From Platanthera guangdongensis (Eukaryota; Streptophyta; Magnoliopsida; Asparagales; Orchidaceae): a stretch of 64,000 nucleotides of DNA. The stretch lies in assembly GCA_039583875.1 (NCBI GenBank), contig CM077150.1, positions 185,694,375 to 185,758,374 of the forward strand. The letters are read 5' to 3'. Position 1 is the first letter of the stretch; each line of letters opens with the position of its first letter. Shown one piece after another: positions 32,794-45,786 of this stretch. Below the pieces are notes generated by a model that saw only the letters and a list, made by a program, of their open reading frames with translations, was not told where the DNA came from and ran no database searches. A program made the translations under genes and the position numbers.

Positions 32794-35540
32794 TTGCCTG
32801 TTGCCTTTTTCTAAATTCTCCTTCATCCCTATTGAGCATACCAAGTTCTGTTTTGAAAAATGAGAACTTAGCCTCTTCCAGCGGCCTCTTGAAGATATCT
32901 GCAATTTGCCTATCAGTTGCGACATATTGTAGATCTATGTCCCAAAGCTCCACATGCTCCCGGATGAAATGATATTGCAGCTCTATATGCTTTGTCCGAC
33001 TGTGAGAGACTGGATTGTTGGCTATTGCAATCGCACTAGAGGAGTTGCAAAATAAAGGAATGTCTTGGACTTTAAGGTTGTAATCTTCCAGTTGATTCTT
33101 TATCCACAACAATTGTGCACAACAACTGCCTGCAGAAATGTATTCTGACTCGACCGTTGAGATTGCGACACAATTCTTCTTTTTGCTGCTCCAAGAAATG
33201 AGCCTCCTTCCCAGGAATTGGTAAGTCCCGGAAGTGCTCTTTCTATCATCTTTACTACCTGCAAAGTTTGCATCTGAAAAACCAATTAGTTCGCTGTCAT
33301 TAATTCTTTGGTACCATAAGCCAAGATTTGGTGTGCATTTAAGGTATCTCAAAATCCGCTTTGCAGTAGCGTAGTGAGATTCCGTAGAGTTCACTTGAAA
33401 TATAGCACATACACATGTTGAAAACATTATATCCGGTCTACTAGCAGTAAGGTAAAGCAAGGATCCAATTATGCTTCTGTACTTGGTTTCATCAAAAGGT
33501 TTCCCTTTCTCATCCTTGTCTAGAGATATAGTTGAACCGATTGGAGTCCTCATAGAGGTTGTGTTCCCCATTATGAATTTCTTAATCAACTCCTTTGTGA
33601 ACTTCGTCTGAGAGATGAAAATTCCATCTTCAGATTGTTTCACTCAAATTCCTAAGAAATGCTTCAGCTCTCGCATATTGCTCATTTCGAACTTCTCTTG
33701 CATAAATTTGGAAAACTTTTTGCAGAGGTTATCGTCAGTAGAGCAAAATATAATATCATCGACATAGTTTTGCACTAGCAAAATCTTGTCTTTTATTTCC
33801 CTAAGAAATAATATCTTATCTATCTTTCCTCTTGTGAACTTGTTCTCAAGAAGAAAGTTAGATGGTGTCCCATACCAAGCTCGAGGAGCTTGTTTCAGGT
33901 CATATAAAGCTTTAAACAAGAGATAGACATGATCAGGAAAGTTAGAATTAATGAAACCTGGAGGTTGTTCCACATACACTTCTTCCTTCATGTCACCATT
34001 AAGGAAGGTAGACTTCACGTCCATCTGATCGACGGTGAATCCCTTAAGTGCTGCATATATTAGGAACAACCTAATTGCCTCCAGCCTTGCCACTGGAGCA
34101 TATGTCTGGTCGAATTCGATTCCTTTTTCTTGTCGGTATCCTTTGCCGACGAGTCTGTCCTTGTTCTTTATGATAGTTCCATCCTCGTCCATCTTGTTCC
34201 TGTCGACCCATTTTGCCCCGATGATATTTTTACCTTTGGGTCTTGGAACAAGCTTCCAGACTTGACAACGCTTGAACTGATTCAATTCTTCTTCCATTGC
34301 CAGTATCCATGATGCATCTGAGTTTGCTTCATCAAACTTCTTCGGTTCAACCTGTGATAAAAAAAACTCAAAAATATATCTCATTAGTTATACCTCTACG
34401 AGTTCTGACATCATCCCGAGGATCTCTTATGATTTGGTCCATCGGGTGATCCTTCAAGTGCCTGAGCTCTAAGGTCTTTACATCTGGAGCTTCTTCCACC
34501 ACAGAAGTGACTTCATCAACTTGAATGGTCTCTTCATCTTGATCATCAACCTCTCCAATTGGGGTTTTAGTGGTGATATTGATGAACTTTTCTCCTTTTT
34601 CTTAAATTGGCTCATCCAAGTTTAATTCGTTCAGCTTTGAACCTACATCTTCAACAAACACACTAGAAGAGTTGCCTTGCAGCAAGCTCATCTCATCAAA
34701 TACAACATGAATAAATTCTTCTACAACCAGAGTTTTTCTATTAAATATCTTATATGCCTTACTATGACTACTATACCCTACAAAAATACCTTCAAAACTC
34801 TTTTCTCTAAATTTGGCAGTATGATACTTGTCATTGTTAAGGACGAAGCACTTACAACCAAAGATTTTAAAATACGCAACAGTCAGTTTCCTGCTCTTTA
34901 GAAGTTCGTAAGGTGTCTTATTATGGTTCTTCTTTATGAGTGCTCGATTTTGCATGTGGCATGCAGTGTTGACGGCTTCAGCACAGAAGTATTCCGGTAG
35001 TGAGGCATCACTCAACATGATCCTGTAGGCCTCTATGAGTGTTCTATTCCTTCTCTCAGCTACTCCATTCTGTTGAGGAGTACGAGAAGAGGAAAACTCA
35101 TGAAGGATACCTAAGCTTTCACAAAATTCTTTCATGGTCCCAGACTTGAACTCTGTTCTATTGTCACTTCTGATTTTGACTACGGAACAGTTGTATTCAT
35201 TCTGGACCTGCCTGAAAAAATTAGTAAAAATGTCAAAGGTATCTGACTTGTGTTTTAGAAAGAACACCCACACAAAGCGCGAGTAATCATCAAAAATAAC
35301 CAATGTATAATCCTTACCTCCCAAACTTCTAACTTGCAGTGGACCGAACAAGTCCATGTGAAGTAGATGCAAACATCTATTAGAGTCTTTGCCAATAATA
35401 TTTTTAAAGGTAGTCCTTGTTTGCTTGCCTTTTACATATACGTGACAAGGTTTATCTTTAGCGTACTTGACATTTAGGGCATCACAGACTAAATTGAGTG
35501 AAAATGATTTATTAATAGTTTTGAAATTAATATATGCTAG
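32789..35540 (-). pseudogene. A integrase, reverse transcriptase and RNase H
   Basis: Integrase core (35400-34602): HMDLFGP, KIRSDNRTEFKSG and NGVAERRNRTLIE keep the three acids. The tail includes GIFVGYSSHSKAYKIFN. After a stop comes RT (34384-33644: [45 protein letters not shown]), then RNase H (33643 on: AAGSCC-like SAGSCCAQLLWIK, ADIFKRPLEEAKF). A stop lies between RT and RNase H. The pol end is cut at 32789 by B. On the right, the pre-integrase region is cut at 35540 by F. Confidence 0.85.
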
Positions 35541-37003
35541 TGATAACTTCGCAAAAAGAAGTTATCTTCATCTCTATTTTAACCATTTTTAGCCATGTTA
35601 TGTGAAATTTATACATGAAAAGTAGATAAAATCCAATTGCCGCATGATTTGGAGTCAAAATGTTTGTACTCTAATTGTTTATATGTTTTTATGATAGGAT
35701 TTGGGGAGAATTTAAGTCAAGGATTGAAGACTAAGTATTGTGAAAAATCTGGGAAAAAAGTTACAACATATTCTCAACATTCTGGCAGGTCAAACTGTGC
35801 AGAAAAACAGAACCAGAAATGTTGCAACATATTCACAACATTTTTGGCAGTTACAGGAAATTCAAATCCGAAAATGCCAAGTTTTGGACAGTTACAACCT
35901 ATTTCAAAGCATCCATTCAGCATTTTAAAATGACTGGATGTGGGGCCCACTAGGAGAAAAAGAGGGAGAGTTTAAAAGAAGAAAATTTCAGCCATAAAAG
36001 GGGGGATTCTATTCTATTCTAAGGGAGCCATTAGAGGAGAAAAACTGCAGGGAGAAGAATTCGGGAGAGGAAGAACCAGTCCAGTCTTGGCATTCGGGCT
36101 GAAGGAAACGCTTCCACATCACTGGAGAAGGGAAGATTCGCATTTCTTTTGAAATGTTTAGTAAGATCTCTTCAGTTTTGTGTTATTTTCCCGCAGTCAT
36201 GAACTAAAACTCTCTAGTCTTGCATGATGAGAGTAGTATGTGTATTTTGATGATGAACATCTTTGATTTTGGGTTTGTTTTGTGATTATCTTTATAGATC
36301 TTGTGATTTTTATGGTGAAATTATTGGATCATGTCTTTTTATTATATTGCGCCGCGAGAATCGAGAGAAGAGCGGCGTAACGTTAATTTAAGGGCTAGTT
36401 TATCGCAGTGCGAGAATCGAGAGATGAGCAATGTGAATCATTAACCAACATTTTGTTATTTTTACGCCGTTTCAAGAGTCGAGAGAGGAGAAACGTGCGT
36501 GCATCACAAGATCTATTGAGTTTTGAAAAGTGAAAGAGATTTCCTTTTTATGCTTGCGAATTTGATCCTTGCACTTCATAATATTTTCGTTTTTCCTAAG
36601 TTAGAGATAACTAGGGGTGCGTAGATATTAAGACTCCTTGTATCGAGAGATAAAGGTTTCTTCTTTAAAAATCATCGCAAGGTAATCCAAAGTTCAACCA
36701 AATGAAATATTTATTTGATCACCATCATGTTACACATATGAAATCAGAAATGCAAGGCTATTTTCTCTAATTGCTAAGAAATTACTTTAAGATCTAGTTA
36801 AATTAGTTTTAATATTTATCTAAAAGTTCTAATCTTTTTTCAGAAAAATCAATTAATCGTTTTACTTGGATTCATAGAAACGGTGTAACTAGTAATTGTA
36901 AGCGCTAAACTCATCACTTCTCCGTGGGAACGATCTCACTCACTTTGTATTACTTGTACGGCACGTATACTTGCGTTTTCAAGCTCTATTTTGCGCCCAT
37001 CAA
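35541..37003 (+). repeat. 5' LTR of F
   Basis: tgataacttcgc to gcgcccatca; pairs with 46283-47744. A 98-codon open frame inside is shared by both copies and resembles no known protein. Confidence 0.94.
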
Positions 37004-37008
37004 GTTTT

Positions 37009-37026
37009 TGGCGCCGTTGCCGGGGA
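37009..37026 (+). promoter_or_regulatory. Primer binding site of F
   Basis: TGGCGCCGTTGCCGGGGA, the tRNA-Asp complement typical of Athila/Tat elements, 5 bases after the LTR. Confidence 0.92.
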
Positions 37027-37150
37027 GGTGCAACGGATTTAGTGTTTTTCTTCTTACAATATTAGTGAACCTTAGAACGTGGAGGTCAAGTTTTGTTTTC
37101 ACTTGTTAGTATATTGTATTTGGGTTATCATCTTTGTCATCTGATAGTTT

Positions 37151-39598
37151 ATGTCCAGGTATCGATCCGTTGAATTAATTCCTCTAAATTCTGAAATCGA
37201 GCGAACCTGTAGACGTAATAGAAAATCAACTAGATTGGAAAATTCGAATCAACTCAACATGAATAATCAAAACAATGATGCTGACGTTCATCAAGAGGGA
37301 CAGGACTTAGGAGGCCAAGTAGAGCATAACGGGCACCCAATGGAAAATAGGAGAACATGTCGTGACTATAATATGCCTTTTAGGGGAGGGGTACAATTTA
37401 GTATCGCTAGACATGCTGTAGAGGCTAACAACTTTAAAATTGATTCCACGGCGATGCAACTTGTCCAGAATAATAAGTTTAGTGGCCATAACCATGAAGA
37501 CCCAAACTCTCATCTAAGAACGTTCATAGAAATCTGTGACACATTTAAGATTAATGGCGCAACCAAAGAAGCCATTAAATTGCGATTATTTCCTTTCTCT
37601 CTAGAAGGGAAAGCAAAAGATTGGTTGAACTCGTTGCCTAATGGGTCTATTACTACTTGGGCTATATTGGTTGAAAAATTTTTATCCAAGTATTTCCCTC
37701 CATCTAAAACTGCCAAGTTAATGCGGGATATCTCTACATTCATGCAAGCGAATGGAGAAACCCTATATGATGCGTGGGAATGATTTAAGGAATTATTACG
37801 CAGATGTCCCCACCATGGGCTAGCCATTCACCAACAAGTATGGACGTTTTATAACGGCCTTCAGACATCTACAATGATCCAAGTAGATGGAGCTGCGGGA
37901 GGTTCGTTGATGAACAAGTACCCTGAAGATGCATACGGTATTTTAGAAGATCTATCTTCTAATAATTACCACACGATCGAGCGTCAAGTACATCCTCCCA
38001 ATACGGCAGGATTATATCAAGTTGACCAATTAACGTCATTTGCAGCCCAAATGACGTCCCAATTTAATACCATTAACAAGAGGTTAGATGCTTTGACGTT
38101 GAACCAAAATCAAATGGATCCTCAAGTCAATAGCATTATTACTCCCATGGTTTCTCCTAACCCCACCTTAACAATTGAACAACTTGTAGTGGGTAATGAA
38201 GAAGTTAATTATTTAGGAGGGCATTATAAGAAAAATACAAACCCTTACCCAAACCATTATAATCCCGAATGGAGAAACCATCCTAACCTCTCTTGGAAGA
38301 ACAACTCCGGTCCTACCCCACCACACTTATTTAATTCTAATGCTAATCCTCAACATCAAAACAATCATTCCAACCAAGCGGGACCATCTAAAAAGGTAAC
38401 AGATGACTTCATCATTGAATCAATGCAAAAGAATGAAGCCCGTTTCTCTAGTTTGGAAGGGTCAATGAGAATGATTGAAGCGCAACTAGGACAAATCGCC
38501 ACCGCTTTAAGTATGCGACCGCAAGGCACACTCCCTACGGATACCACACCCAATCCCAAGGGAGATATTCATCATTGTAAGGCCATCACATTACGAAGTG
38601 GGCGTGAGTTAGTAGTTGGTCAAGAAACTAATCCACATGAACAAAATAAAAATCAAGACCAAGAAGAATTCAAGGGTCCTAGTGAGCAAGTAATAATAGG
38701 AAGAAATGAGGGCGATAAGAGTGAGGAGGAAGGAGTAATAACAAGAAGAAATGATAAGGTAATAGAAGGAGAAAAGGAGGAAAGAAGGAAGGAGAACCCA
38801 CGAACCTATCCACCACCACCTTTCCCTCAAAGACTAAAAAAGAGCAAGTTAGATCAACAATTTCAGAAATTCTTAGAAATCTTTAAGAAGTTGCAAGTTA
38901 ATATACCCTTCGCCGAAGCATTAGAACAGATGCCAAGTTACGTAAAGTTTATGAAAGACATATTAAATAAAAAACGGAAGTTTGGCGTGAACGAAACGGT
39001 AACCCTTACACATGAATGTAGTGCAATCCTCCAAAGGAGATTGCCACCAAAACTAAAGGACCCCGGAAGCTTCACGATTCCGTGTTCTATTGGACATCAA
39101 TTCGAGGGAAAGGCTTTGTGCGATCTAGGGGCGAGCATAAATCTTATGCCACTTTCAATTTATAAGAAGTTAGGGTTGGGAGAGATTTCCAAAACATCAA
39201 TTACATTACAATTAGAAGATAAATCTCTAACCTTTCCAAAGGGGATTGTAGAAGACGTCTTAGTCAAGGTAGAAAAATTTATTTTTCCGGCAGATTTTGT
39301 GGTATTAGACATGAAGGAAGACAAGGAAGTCCCCATTATAGTGGGCAGGCCTTTCTTAGCCACCGGAAAAACTTTGATTGATGGACACAAGGGTGAGTTA
39401 ACCATGAGAGTTAATGATGAACAAGTGACTTTTAATGTACTAAAAGCCATGAAATTCCCTCGTTTAGAAGAAGATGACATAGAGGAAGTTAAGAGTGTGA
39501 CCCTTATTAATTACAACTTAAGTGAGAATCTAGAAGAAGATGAAGTGGAGGAGATGGATGAAGAGAAATCTCATTGTGAGAACGAAACTCAAGAATGA
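37151..39598 (+). pseudogene. Gag and protease of F
   Basis: ATG at 37151. The Retrotrans_gag domain (LRTFIEICDTFKING, KAKDWLNSLPNGSITTW, FLSKYFPPSKTAKL) is interrupted by TGA at 37781, where Arg is expected (YDAWE-R-FKELLRRC). The frame then runs through a Gln/Asn-rich middle, a charged Glu/Lys region and an aspartic protease: LCDLGASINLMP and VPIIVGRPFLATG. The DLGAS form in place of DSGA is usual for this group. TGA at 39596 ends the frame shortly before RT. Confidence 0.87.
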
Positions 39599-42595
39599 TT
39601 TGAAATAAGTGCACGTCCACCGACATTCACTCGCAAGCCGGAGATTTTAGATATGACAGATAAGACATGTGCAAATAAACCTTCCATCATTAGTCCTCCC
39701 ACACTTGAGTTAAAACCATTACCTGAACATTTGGCCTATGCATATCTAGGAGACAATGATACATTACCGGTCATTGTCAACTCAAAATTATCACCAAATC
39801 AACATCAACAACTCATAGATTTGCTGAAGCAATTTAAATTAGCCATAGGTTGGACGATCGCAGACATAAGAGGGATTAGTCCTTCGGTATGCATGCACAA
39901 GATTCTCCTAGAAGAATCTTATAAAGGTTCCATTGAGCCTCAACGCCGTCTCAGTCCACCTATGAAAGAGGTCGTAAAGAAAGAAATAATAAAATGGTTA
40001 GATGCAGGGATAATATACCCTATCTCCGATAGTTCTTGGGTCTCTCCGGTTCAATGTGTTCCGAAGAAAGGAGGGATGACCGTAATAAAAAATGATAAGA
40101 ACGAATTAATATCGACTAGAACTATTACCGGATGGCGCATTTGTATGGATTATCGCAAGCTTAATAAGGCTACTAGAAAAGACCACTTTCCATTGCCTTT
40201 CATAGATCAAGTTCTAGATAAGTTGTCCGGTAATGATTTCTTCTGCTTCCTAGACGGCTATTCCGGGTATAACCAAATCACGGTTGACCCGGAAGATCAA
40301 GAGAAAACAACCTTCACGTGCCCTTACGGAACATTCGCCTTTAGGAGAATGCCATTTGGTCTATGCAACGCACCAGCCACGTTCCAACGGTGTATGATTG
40401 CTATATTTTCAAAAATCATGGATCATGGTATAGAGATCTTCATGGATGATTTCTCCATCTTCGGAAAATCATTTGGAGAGTGTTTGGAGTGCTTAGAAAG
40501 AGTGCTTGTGCGATGTATCGAAACTAATCTTGTGCTGAATTGGGAAAAGTGTCATTTCATGGTACGCGAAGGCATCGTGCTGGGCCATCATGTGTCAAGC
40601 AAGGGGTTAGAAGTAGATAAGGCCAAAATTGAGGTCATTGAGAAATTACCTCCTCCTAGGAATGTGAAAGAGTTAAGGAGTTTCCTATGGCATGCGGGAT
40701 TTTACCGAAGGTTTATCAAAGATTTTGCTAAGATTGCAAAACCTCTTAGTGGATTGTTGGAAAAGGATGCGAAATTTCATTTTGATGAATACTGTTTGAG
40801 TGCATTTAGTAAACTGAAAAAGCAATTAACCACGACACCAATTGTGGTGGCACCCGACTGGGGTGAACCATTTGTCCTTATGTGTGATGCGAGTGACTAT
40901 GCCGTGGGTGTAGTACTAGGTCAAGTTAGGGAGAAACTTTTTCACACCATAGCCTACGCGAGCAAAACTCTAATTGAAGCTCAAATCAATTACACCACGA
41001 CTGAGAAGGAGTTGTTGGCAGTAGTCTACGCCTTTGAGAAGTTTTGATCTTATCTTTTATGCACTCAAGTCACTGTTTTTACTGATCATGCGGCTATCCG
41101 TTATTTAATGGAAAAAAGAGATACAAAGCCGAGGTTGATTCGTTGGGTACTATTATTGCAGGAATTCGATTTGGAGATTAAGGATAGAAAGGGCGTAGAT
41201 AACCCTGTAGCAGACCATCTTTCCAGGATCAAACCAAAGGAATCTTATTATTATTCAGAGATTGAGGAGAGATTTCTAGATGAGCAAATCTTAGCTATAT
41301 CAGAGGGGTTAGTGTCATGGTACGCCGATTACGTCAATTACCTCGTTAGTAACATCTTACCTTCAGATTTAAACTACCAACAACGAAAGAGGTTCTTACA
41401 CCAAGTGCGGTCTTATCTCTGGGACCCACCTTATTTGTTTAAAATTGGTGCTGATGGAGTAGTGAGGAGATGTATACCGGAAGTAGAAATGCATCCTATT
41501 TTAGAAAATTGCCATAGTTCTCCCTACGGGGGACACTTCAAGGGAAATAGGACAGCTATGAAAGTCTTAGAGGCCAGATTCTATTGGCCTACATTATATC
41601 ATGATTCTAGAGAACATGTGAAAAGGTATGATCGATGTCAAAAGGAAGAAAATATTAATAAGAACGAAGCTATGCATATGAACCCAATTCTAGAAGTTGA
41701 GCTTTTCGATGTCTGGGGTATAGACTTCATGGGACCATTCGTTAATTCGAATGGTAATTTATTTATCCTCTTAGCCGTAGACTATGTATCGAAATGGGTC
41801 GAAGCCATAGCCACGACCAAAAATGATGCAAAGGTGGTGTTATACTTCCTGAAAAACTTCATATTTAGTCGATTTGGAACACCCAAAGCTATTATAAGTG
41901 ACGGGGGAAGTCACTTTTGTAATCACCAATTTGCTGCATTGTTGAAAAAGTACGGGGTTAGGCATAAGGTAGCATTGGCATACCATCCCCAAACGAATGG
42001 GTTAGCAGAAGTATCTAATGGAGAGATCAAGAAAATCTTGGCTAAAACGGTGAGTGTAAATTGCAAGGACTGGTCTCAAAAGCTTAACGATGCCTTATGG
42101 GCATATAGAACTGCTTTCAAGACCCCGATTGGTGTTACCCCGTACCGTTTAGTTTACGGCAAGGCTTGTCACTTACCGTTGGAGTTGGAGTATCGGGCAT
42201 ATTGGGCCATTAAGAAAATCAACTTTGACTTTCAAGAAGCCGGTAAATCTAGACTACTACAGTTAAATGAATTGGAGGAGATCCGGACTCAGGCGTATGA
42301 AAGTGCAAGGGTTTATAAGGACCGTACAAAAATGTGGCATGACCGCCATCTTACGGACAAAAATTTACAACCAGGGAAACTAGTTCTATTATTCAATTCA
42401 CGATTAAAAATTTTTCCCGGTAAATTAAAATCTAGGTGGTCGGGCCCGTTTCGGGTCAAGGAAGTTCTTCCTTATGGGGTCGTTACTATCATCAATGAAA
42501 AAGATCATTCGGAGTTTAAGGTCAATGGCGGACGTCTTAAGGCTTATTTAGGGAACGAAAATGAACAAGCAATATCGTTCATACACTTGAAATAA
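39599..42595 (+). pseudogene. RT, RNase H and integrase of F
   Basis: RT: GWRICMDYRKLNKATRKDHF, FCFLDGYSGYNQI, FGLCNAPATFQRCM and catalytic IEIFMDDFSIFGKS. RNase H: VLMCDASDYAVGVVLGQ, INYTTTEKELLAVVYAFEKF, then TGA at 41045 (CGA expected) and [11 protein letters not shown]. Integrase: the zinc site (HSSPYGGHF to CQKEE), Asp in WGIDFMGPF, Asp in IISDGGSHF and Glu in [12 protein letters not shown], all intact. Apart from the single TGA the pol is open to 42595. Confidence 0.9.
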
Positions 42596-43263
42596 AATTT
42601 TCGAGCCGCTGAATGTCCAGCCGGGACATTAACTAAGGCGCTTCTGGGGAGGCAACCCCAAATTTTAATGTTAAGTTCTTTATTATTTTTGTTATTTTTG
42701 TTTTGTTTGTTTCTATTTCTCTCAAGAATTCCTTTCAAAAAGAGAAAAAATGATGCATGACTGAATTCCTATGGTCTCGAACGCTTAAAACCGCATTTCC
42801 CCTTCATTCGGTGCTAGCCAAGGATCAAAACTGGCTCAGAAAAAAATGTTGCAACATTTTCGAAAAATGTTGCAACATATTTTTCTCTGCCTTGTTCCCT
42901 TACAAGAGCGGAAATTCTGGCGGTGACCGGTTCAACTGCTTAATTAACCGGCTGACTGCGGGATTAATTTGAACCGGCTGTCTAATTGATATTTTTTTCC
43001 TATTTAGCCGGTTCAATTGAAATAGGTTACCTTAATTACCCCCTCCAAATCCGCTGACCGGGATAAAAGTGCGATCTCCCCAAATCCGCTGCTACCCCCG
43101 ATCTCTTTGCTCCAGGAAACCCTACTTCGTCTTTCTCGCCCCGCTCCGACTCATCCGCCGGCGGCAGCAACCCCGCGACAGCACCGTTTAGGAAATACCC
43201 CCCCCCCCCCTCTCTCGCGGTCCTATCACGAAGCTATCACTTACCGTTGGAGTTGAAGTTATC
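42596..43263 (+). other. Spacer between pol and env-like ORF of F
   Basis: It contains gcgcttctggggaggcaacc (42638 on), a motif repeatedly seen at this position in Athila/Tat elements, able to pair gggg with cccc. Two palindromes ATGTTGCAACAT lie at 42846-42857 and 42867-42878, and a 12-C run is near 43199. A pyrimidine-rich stretch precedes the env-like ATG. Confidence 0.75.
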
Positions 43264-44511
43264 ATGGCCCCCAACAAAGGTAGAGAGAAGGCGGTGGCGG
43301 CGCACAAGCACTCAAGATTCATCAACGAAGAAGCCATGGCTCGCTACGAATTGCTTAAGATAAAGCCCGTCATCTATGAACGAGGGTTTCAACTGGAAGT
43401 TCTTGGTTGGAGTCAAGCGTATGTGCGGCAAATAGACAAGTTCAGTTGGACCTCCTTCTGCCATCCCCGCACTGATGCTGTCCTACCGTGGGTGTATGAA
43501 TTTTACGCCAACGCCAAGTTCCACACGGACGGAAAAATTCACATACGGGGGAAGGAAGTCGATTTTTCCGTGGAAGGTATAAACTCCTACTTCGATTTAG
43601 CAAATCTGGATTGTGATGTCTTCCAGTCTGTTAGAACTTCTAATCCATACGATATCGCCACCACATTGAGCCTCACTAGAAACATCACGTGGGTTAATGA
43701 ATCAAAGCATGTCCTGCATTCGGCTCTTTTTACTCGTGAAGCTAAAGTTTGGCTGCTTTTCGTAAACTCAAGTGTTATGCCGACGAAACACTCCAACCAT
43801 GTCTCCTTCGAGAGGGCTTGCATTATACATAGCATTATAAAAGGGATTCCCATTAATGTAGGACATATTATTTCTAGTCAAATCCTAAAAAAGGTCAAAA
43901 CGGAGGGGGGTACTCAGCTGTGGTTTCCCACGCTCATCACATCGTTGTGCCGTTACGCCGGGGTATCTCTCGCCGACACGGACACTACCACCATTGTAGG
44001 CCGGCCAATCACGTTTTCTGTGATTTCCTCCTATATTAGAGTATCTTCCGAGGAAGCACCCCCCAAATCCGCTCCGAAACGACGTCCTACTGTGTCTTCT
44101 AGCAAAACCACTCAACCTCCAATTCCACCGCCACTTTCCCCAAATCCCCCGGATTGGCCGATCAGCTTTAAATATTTGCAAGGCACCGCCAAATATCAGC
44201 GCCAACAACATCGTGATATAGCCTCGCATTTAAACATTTTACATCACAATCAAGTAGCCATTCTCCGCCATTTGAATGTACCTGAGGACAAGATAGCAGT
44301 CCACGATGTGAATCCTGCTTGGTATGACAACAAACCCTCTACTTCTAAGGGAAAGGAGGCAGCATCCTCGCCTGATCCACATGATGAAACAGAAGCGGTT
44401 GAGGAGGATGCAGTCTTTGCATCCGGCGGAGACGACGAAATGAAAGAATTTTTGGACGATGACGACTCAGACGAGGACGATGACGCTGACGACGATGAGG
44501 AGGATGGTTGA
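43264..44511 (+). CDS. Env-like ORF of F (plant transposon-protein domain)
   Basis: 415 codons, uninterrupted, start MAPNKGREKAVAAHKHSRF. Residues about 20-265 match the plant transposon-protein domain found downstream of pol in Athila-type elements: FINEEAMARYELLKIKPVIY, VLPWVYEFYANAK, IRGKEVDFSVEGINSYF and CIIHSIIKGIPINVGHII. A Pro/Ser linker (about 270-305) and a very acidic tail (Asp/Glu runs) follow. I see no signal peptide or clear membrane span, so a true envelope role is unsupported. It is the only apparently intact frame in the window; expression may need splicing. Confidence 0.8.
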   Translation: MAPNKGREKAVAAHKHSRFINEEAMARYELLKIKPVIYERGFQLEVLGWSQAYVRQIDKFSWTSFCHPRTDAVLPWVYEFYANAKFHTDGKIHIRGKEVDFSVEGINSYFDLANLDCDVFQSVRTSNPYDIATTLSLTRNITWVNESKHVLHSALFTREAKVWLLFVNSSVMPTKHSNHVSFERACIIHSIIKGIPINVGHIISSQILKKVKTEGGTQLWFPTLITSLCRYAGVSLADTDTTTIVGRPITFSVISSYIRVSSEEAPPKSAPKRRPTVSSSKTTQPPIPPPLSPNPPDWPISFKYLQGTAKYQRQQHRDIASHLNILHHNQVAILRHLNVPEDKIAVHDVNPAWYDNKPSTSKGKEAASSPDPHDETEAVEEDAVFASGGDDEMKEFLDDDDSDEDDDADDDEEDG

Positions 44512-45144
44512 CACTCCCCTACTCAGAATCTGGGAAATTTACTTTGCGCTATTACTGGTGAAATGTTTGTTTTGTTTTTTTGGACATATCTGTGGTGAAA
44601 CATTTCAGTGTTAGTGCAGTAGTTTATTTTATTTACATATTGCTCTTGTCAAAATTGTGGAGATTGATTGACTCCTTAGACGCTCGTTATCGGTTTTCCT
44701 ACATGACTACTTTGTTCTATTGTTGTTGAACTGCTTGAAATGCATGCTATTAACTAAATGCTAAGTACCCTTGATGTATTACTTGGTTATTTATTTTCTA
44801 GCACTAATCTTTCTAACTGTTACTTGTTGCACTATGGTTGATCACTTCCCTAGCTGCATTTTTCCGTTTCCTGAAATGTTGTTTTCATGAATTATTGCTA
44901 TATGTTTTCATGTCGTAAAGCTATACCTGTTACTCAATACCTTCACTGTTTTAATGCAAACTCTTTATTATAATCTGCCACTTCGTGGGATATTCCATTC
45001 ATCTCTTATACTTTTATGTTCCACTTCACCCATATTTATATGCTGGCGACTCACATGTGAAACTTTCTTTTTATTCCACTCTTATGATTTATGAAGTTCG
45101 CAATCGCATACAAGGCTATTATATTTGCTACAACTGCTTTACTA

Positions 45145-45172
45145 GGGACTAGTAAAGGTTAAAGTATGGGGG
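45145..45172 (+). repeat. Upstream copy of the F polypurine-tract region
   Basis: gggactagtaaaggttaaag then tatggggg matches 46253-46280, which directly precedes the 3' LTR, at most positions. Confidence 0.75.
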
Positions 45173-45649
45173 CATGTCCTTCTATACCTTGCTTGACAAA
45201 GCTTTTATGGGGTATATTTTAGAACTGCTTGCTCTTCATTTTGTTTTTTAATTATTAATAAATCTATTCAAGTTTTTCAAATTAATTGTAAGGTTAGACG
45301 AGTCAGTCCTATGAGTCAGATTATTAAATTATAATTAGACTGATTGGTTAAAGCTCAATTAAGAAATCTATCTCACATTCATGCACTATAGTTCTTAAAA
45401 GTGTTTACCCCCTTTTAATTTATTTAATTAACTTCGGATCCTAATGGGATTAGATCGAGTATGTTCTAATTCAATGATAGTCGCCAATATATTGAGCGTA
45501 CGTAGTTAACCTTGCTTCCACGTAAATCCTTACCTTTGTGGCCATCACATATTACTTTTGAGCTTAAAGACTTGATTATTCATTTCCCTATGTTCCTTAG
45601 CTAGTAGACTGACCACTTATGGGTGTTAAAAAAAAAATTTTGTGTATAT

Positions 45650-45786
45650 CATAGTGACATGTGGCCTAAGTTAGCTCCGGCTTACTTGGAATGATCCCAA
45701 CTATGATCAAAAAAAGAGAGGATATATATATAGCATAGTGATATGTGGCCTAAGTTAGCTCCGGCTTACTTGGAATGATCCCAACT
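45650..45786. repeat. 53-bp direct repeat pair in F
   Basis: Units at 45650-45702 and 45734-45786, sharing gtggcctaagttagctccgg, differ at one site by eye; the 31 bp between includes a (ta)n tract. Confidence 0.88.

Noticed and set aside
35637..35933. 98-codon ORF in both F LTRs (also 46379-46675)
   Set aside because: Identical only because LTRs are copies of each other; no recognisable domain and biased composition from the LTR repeats.
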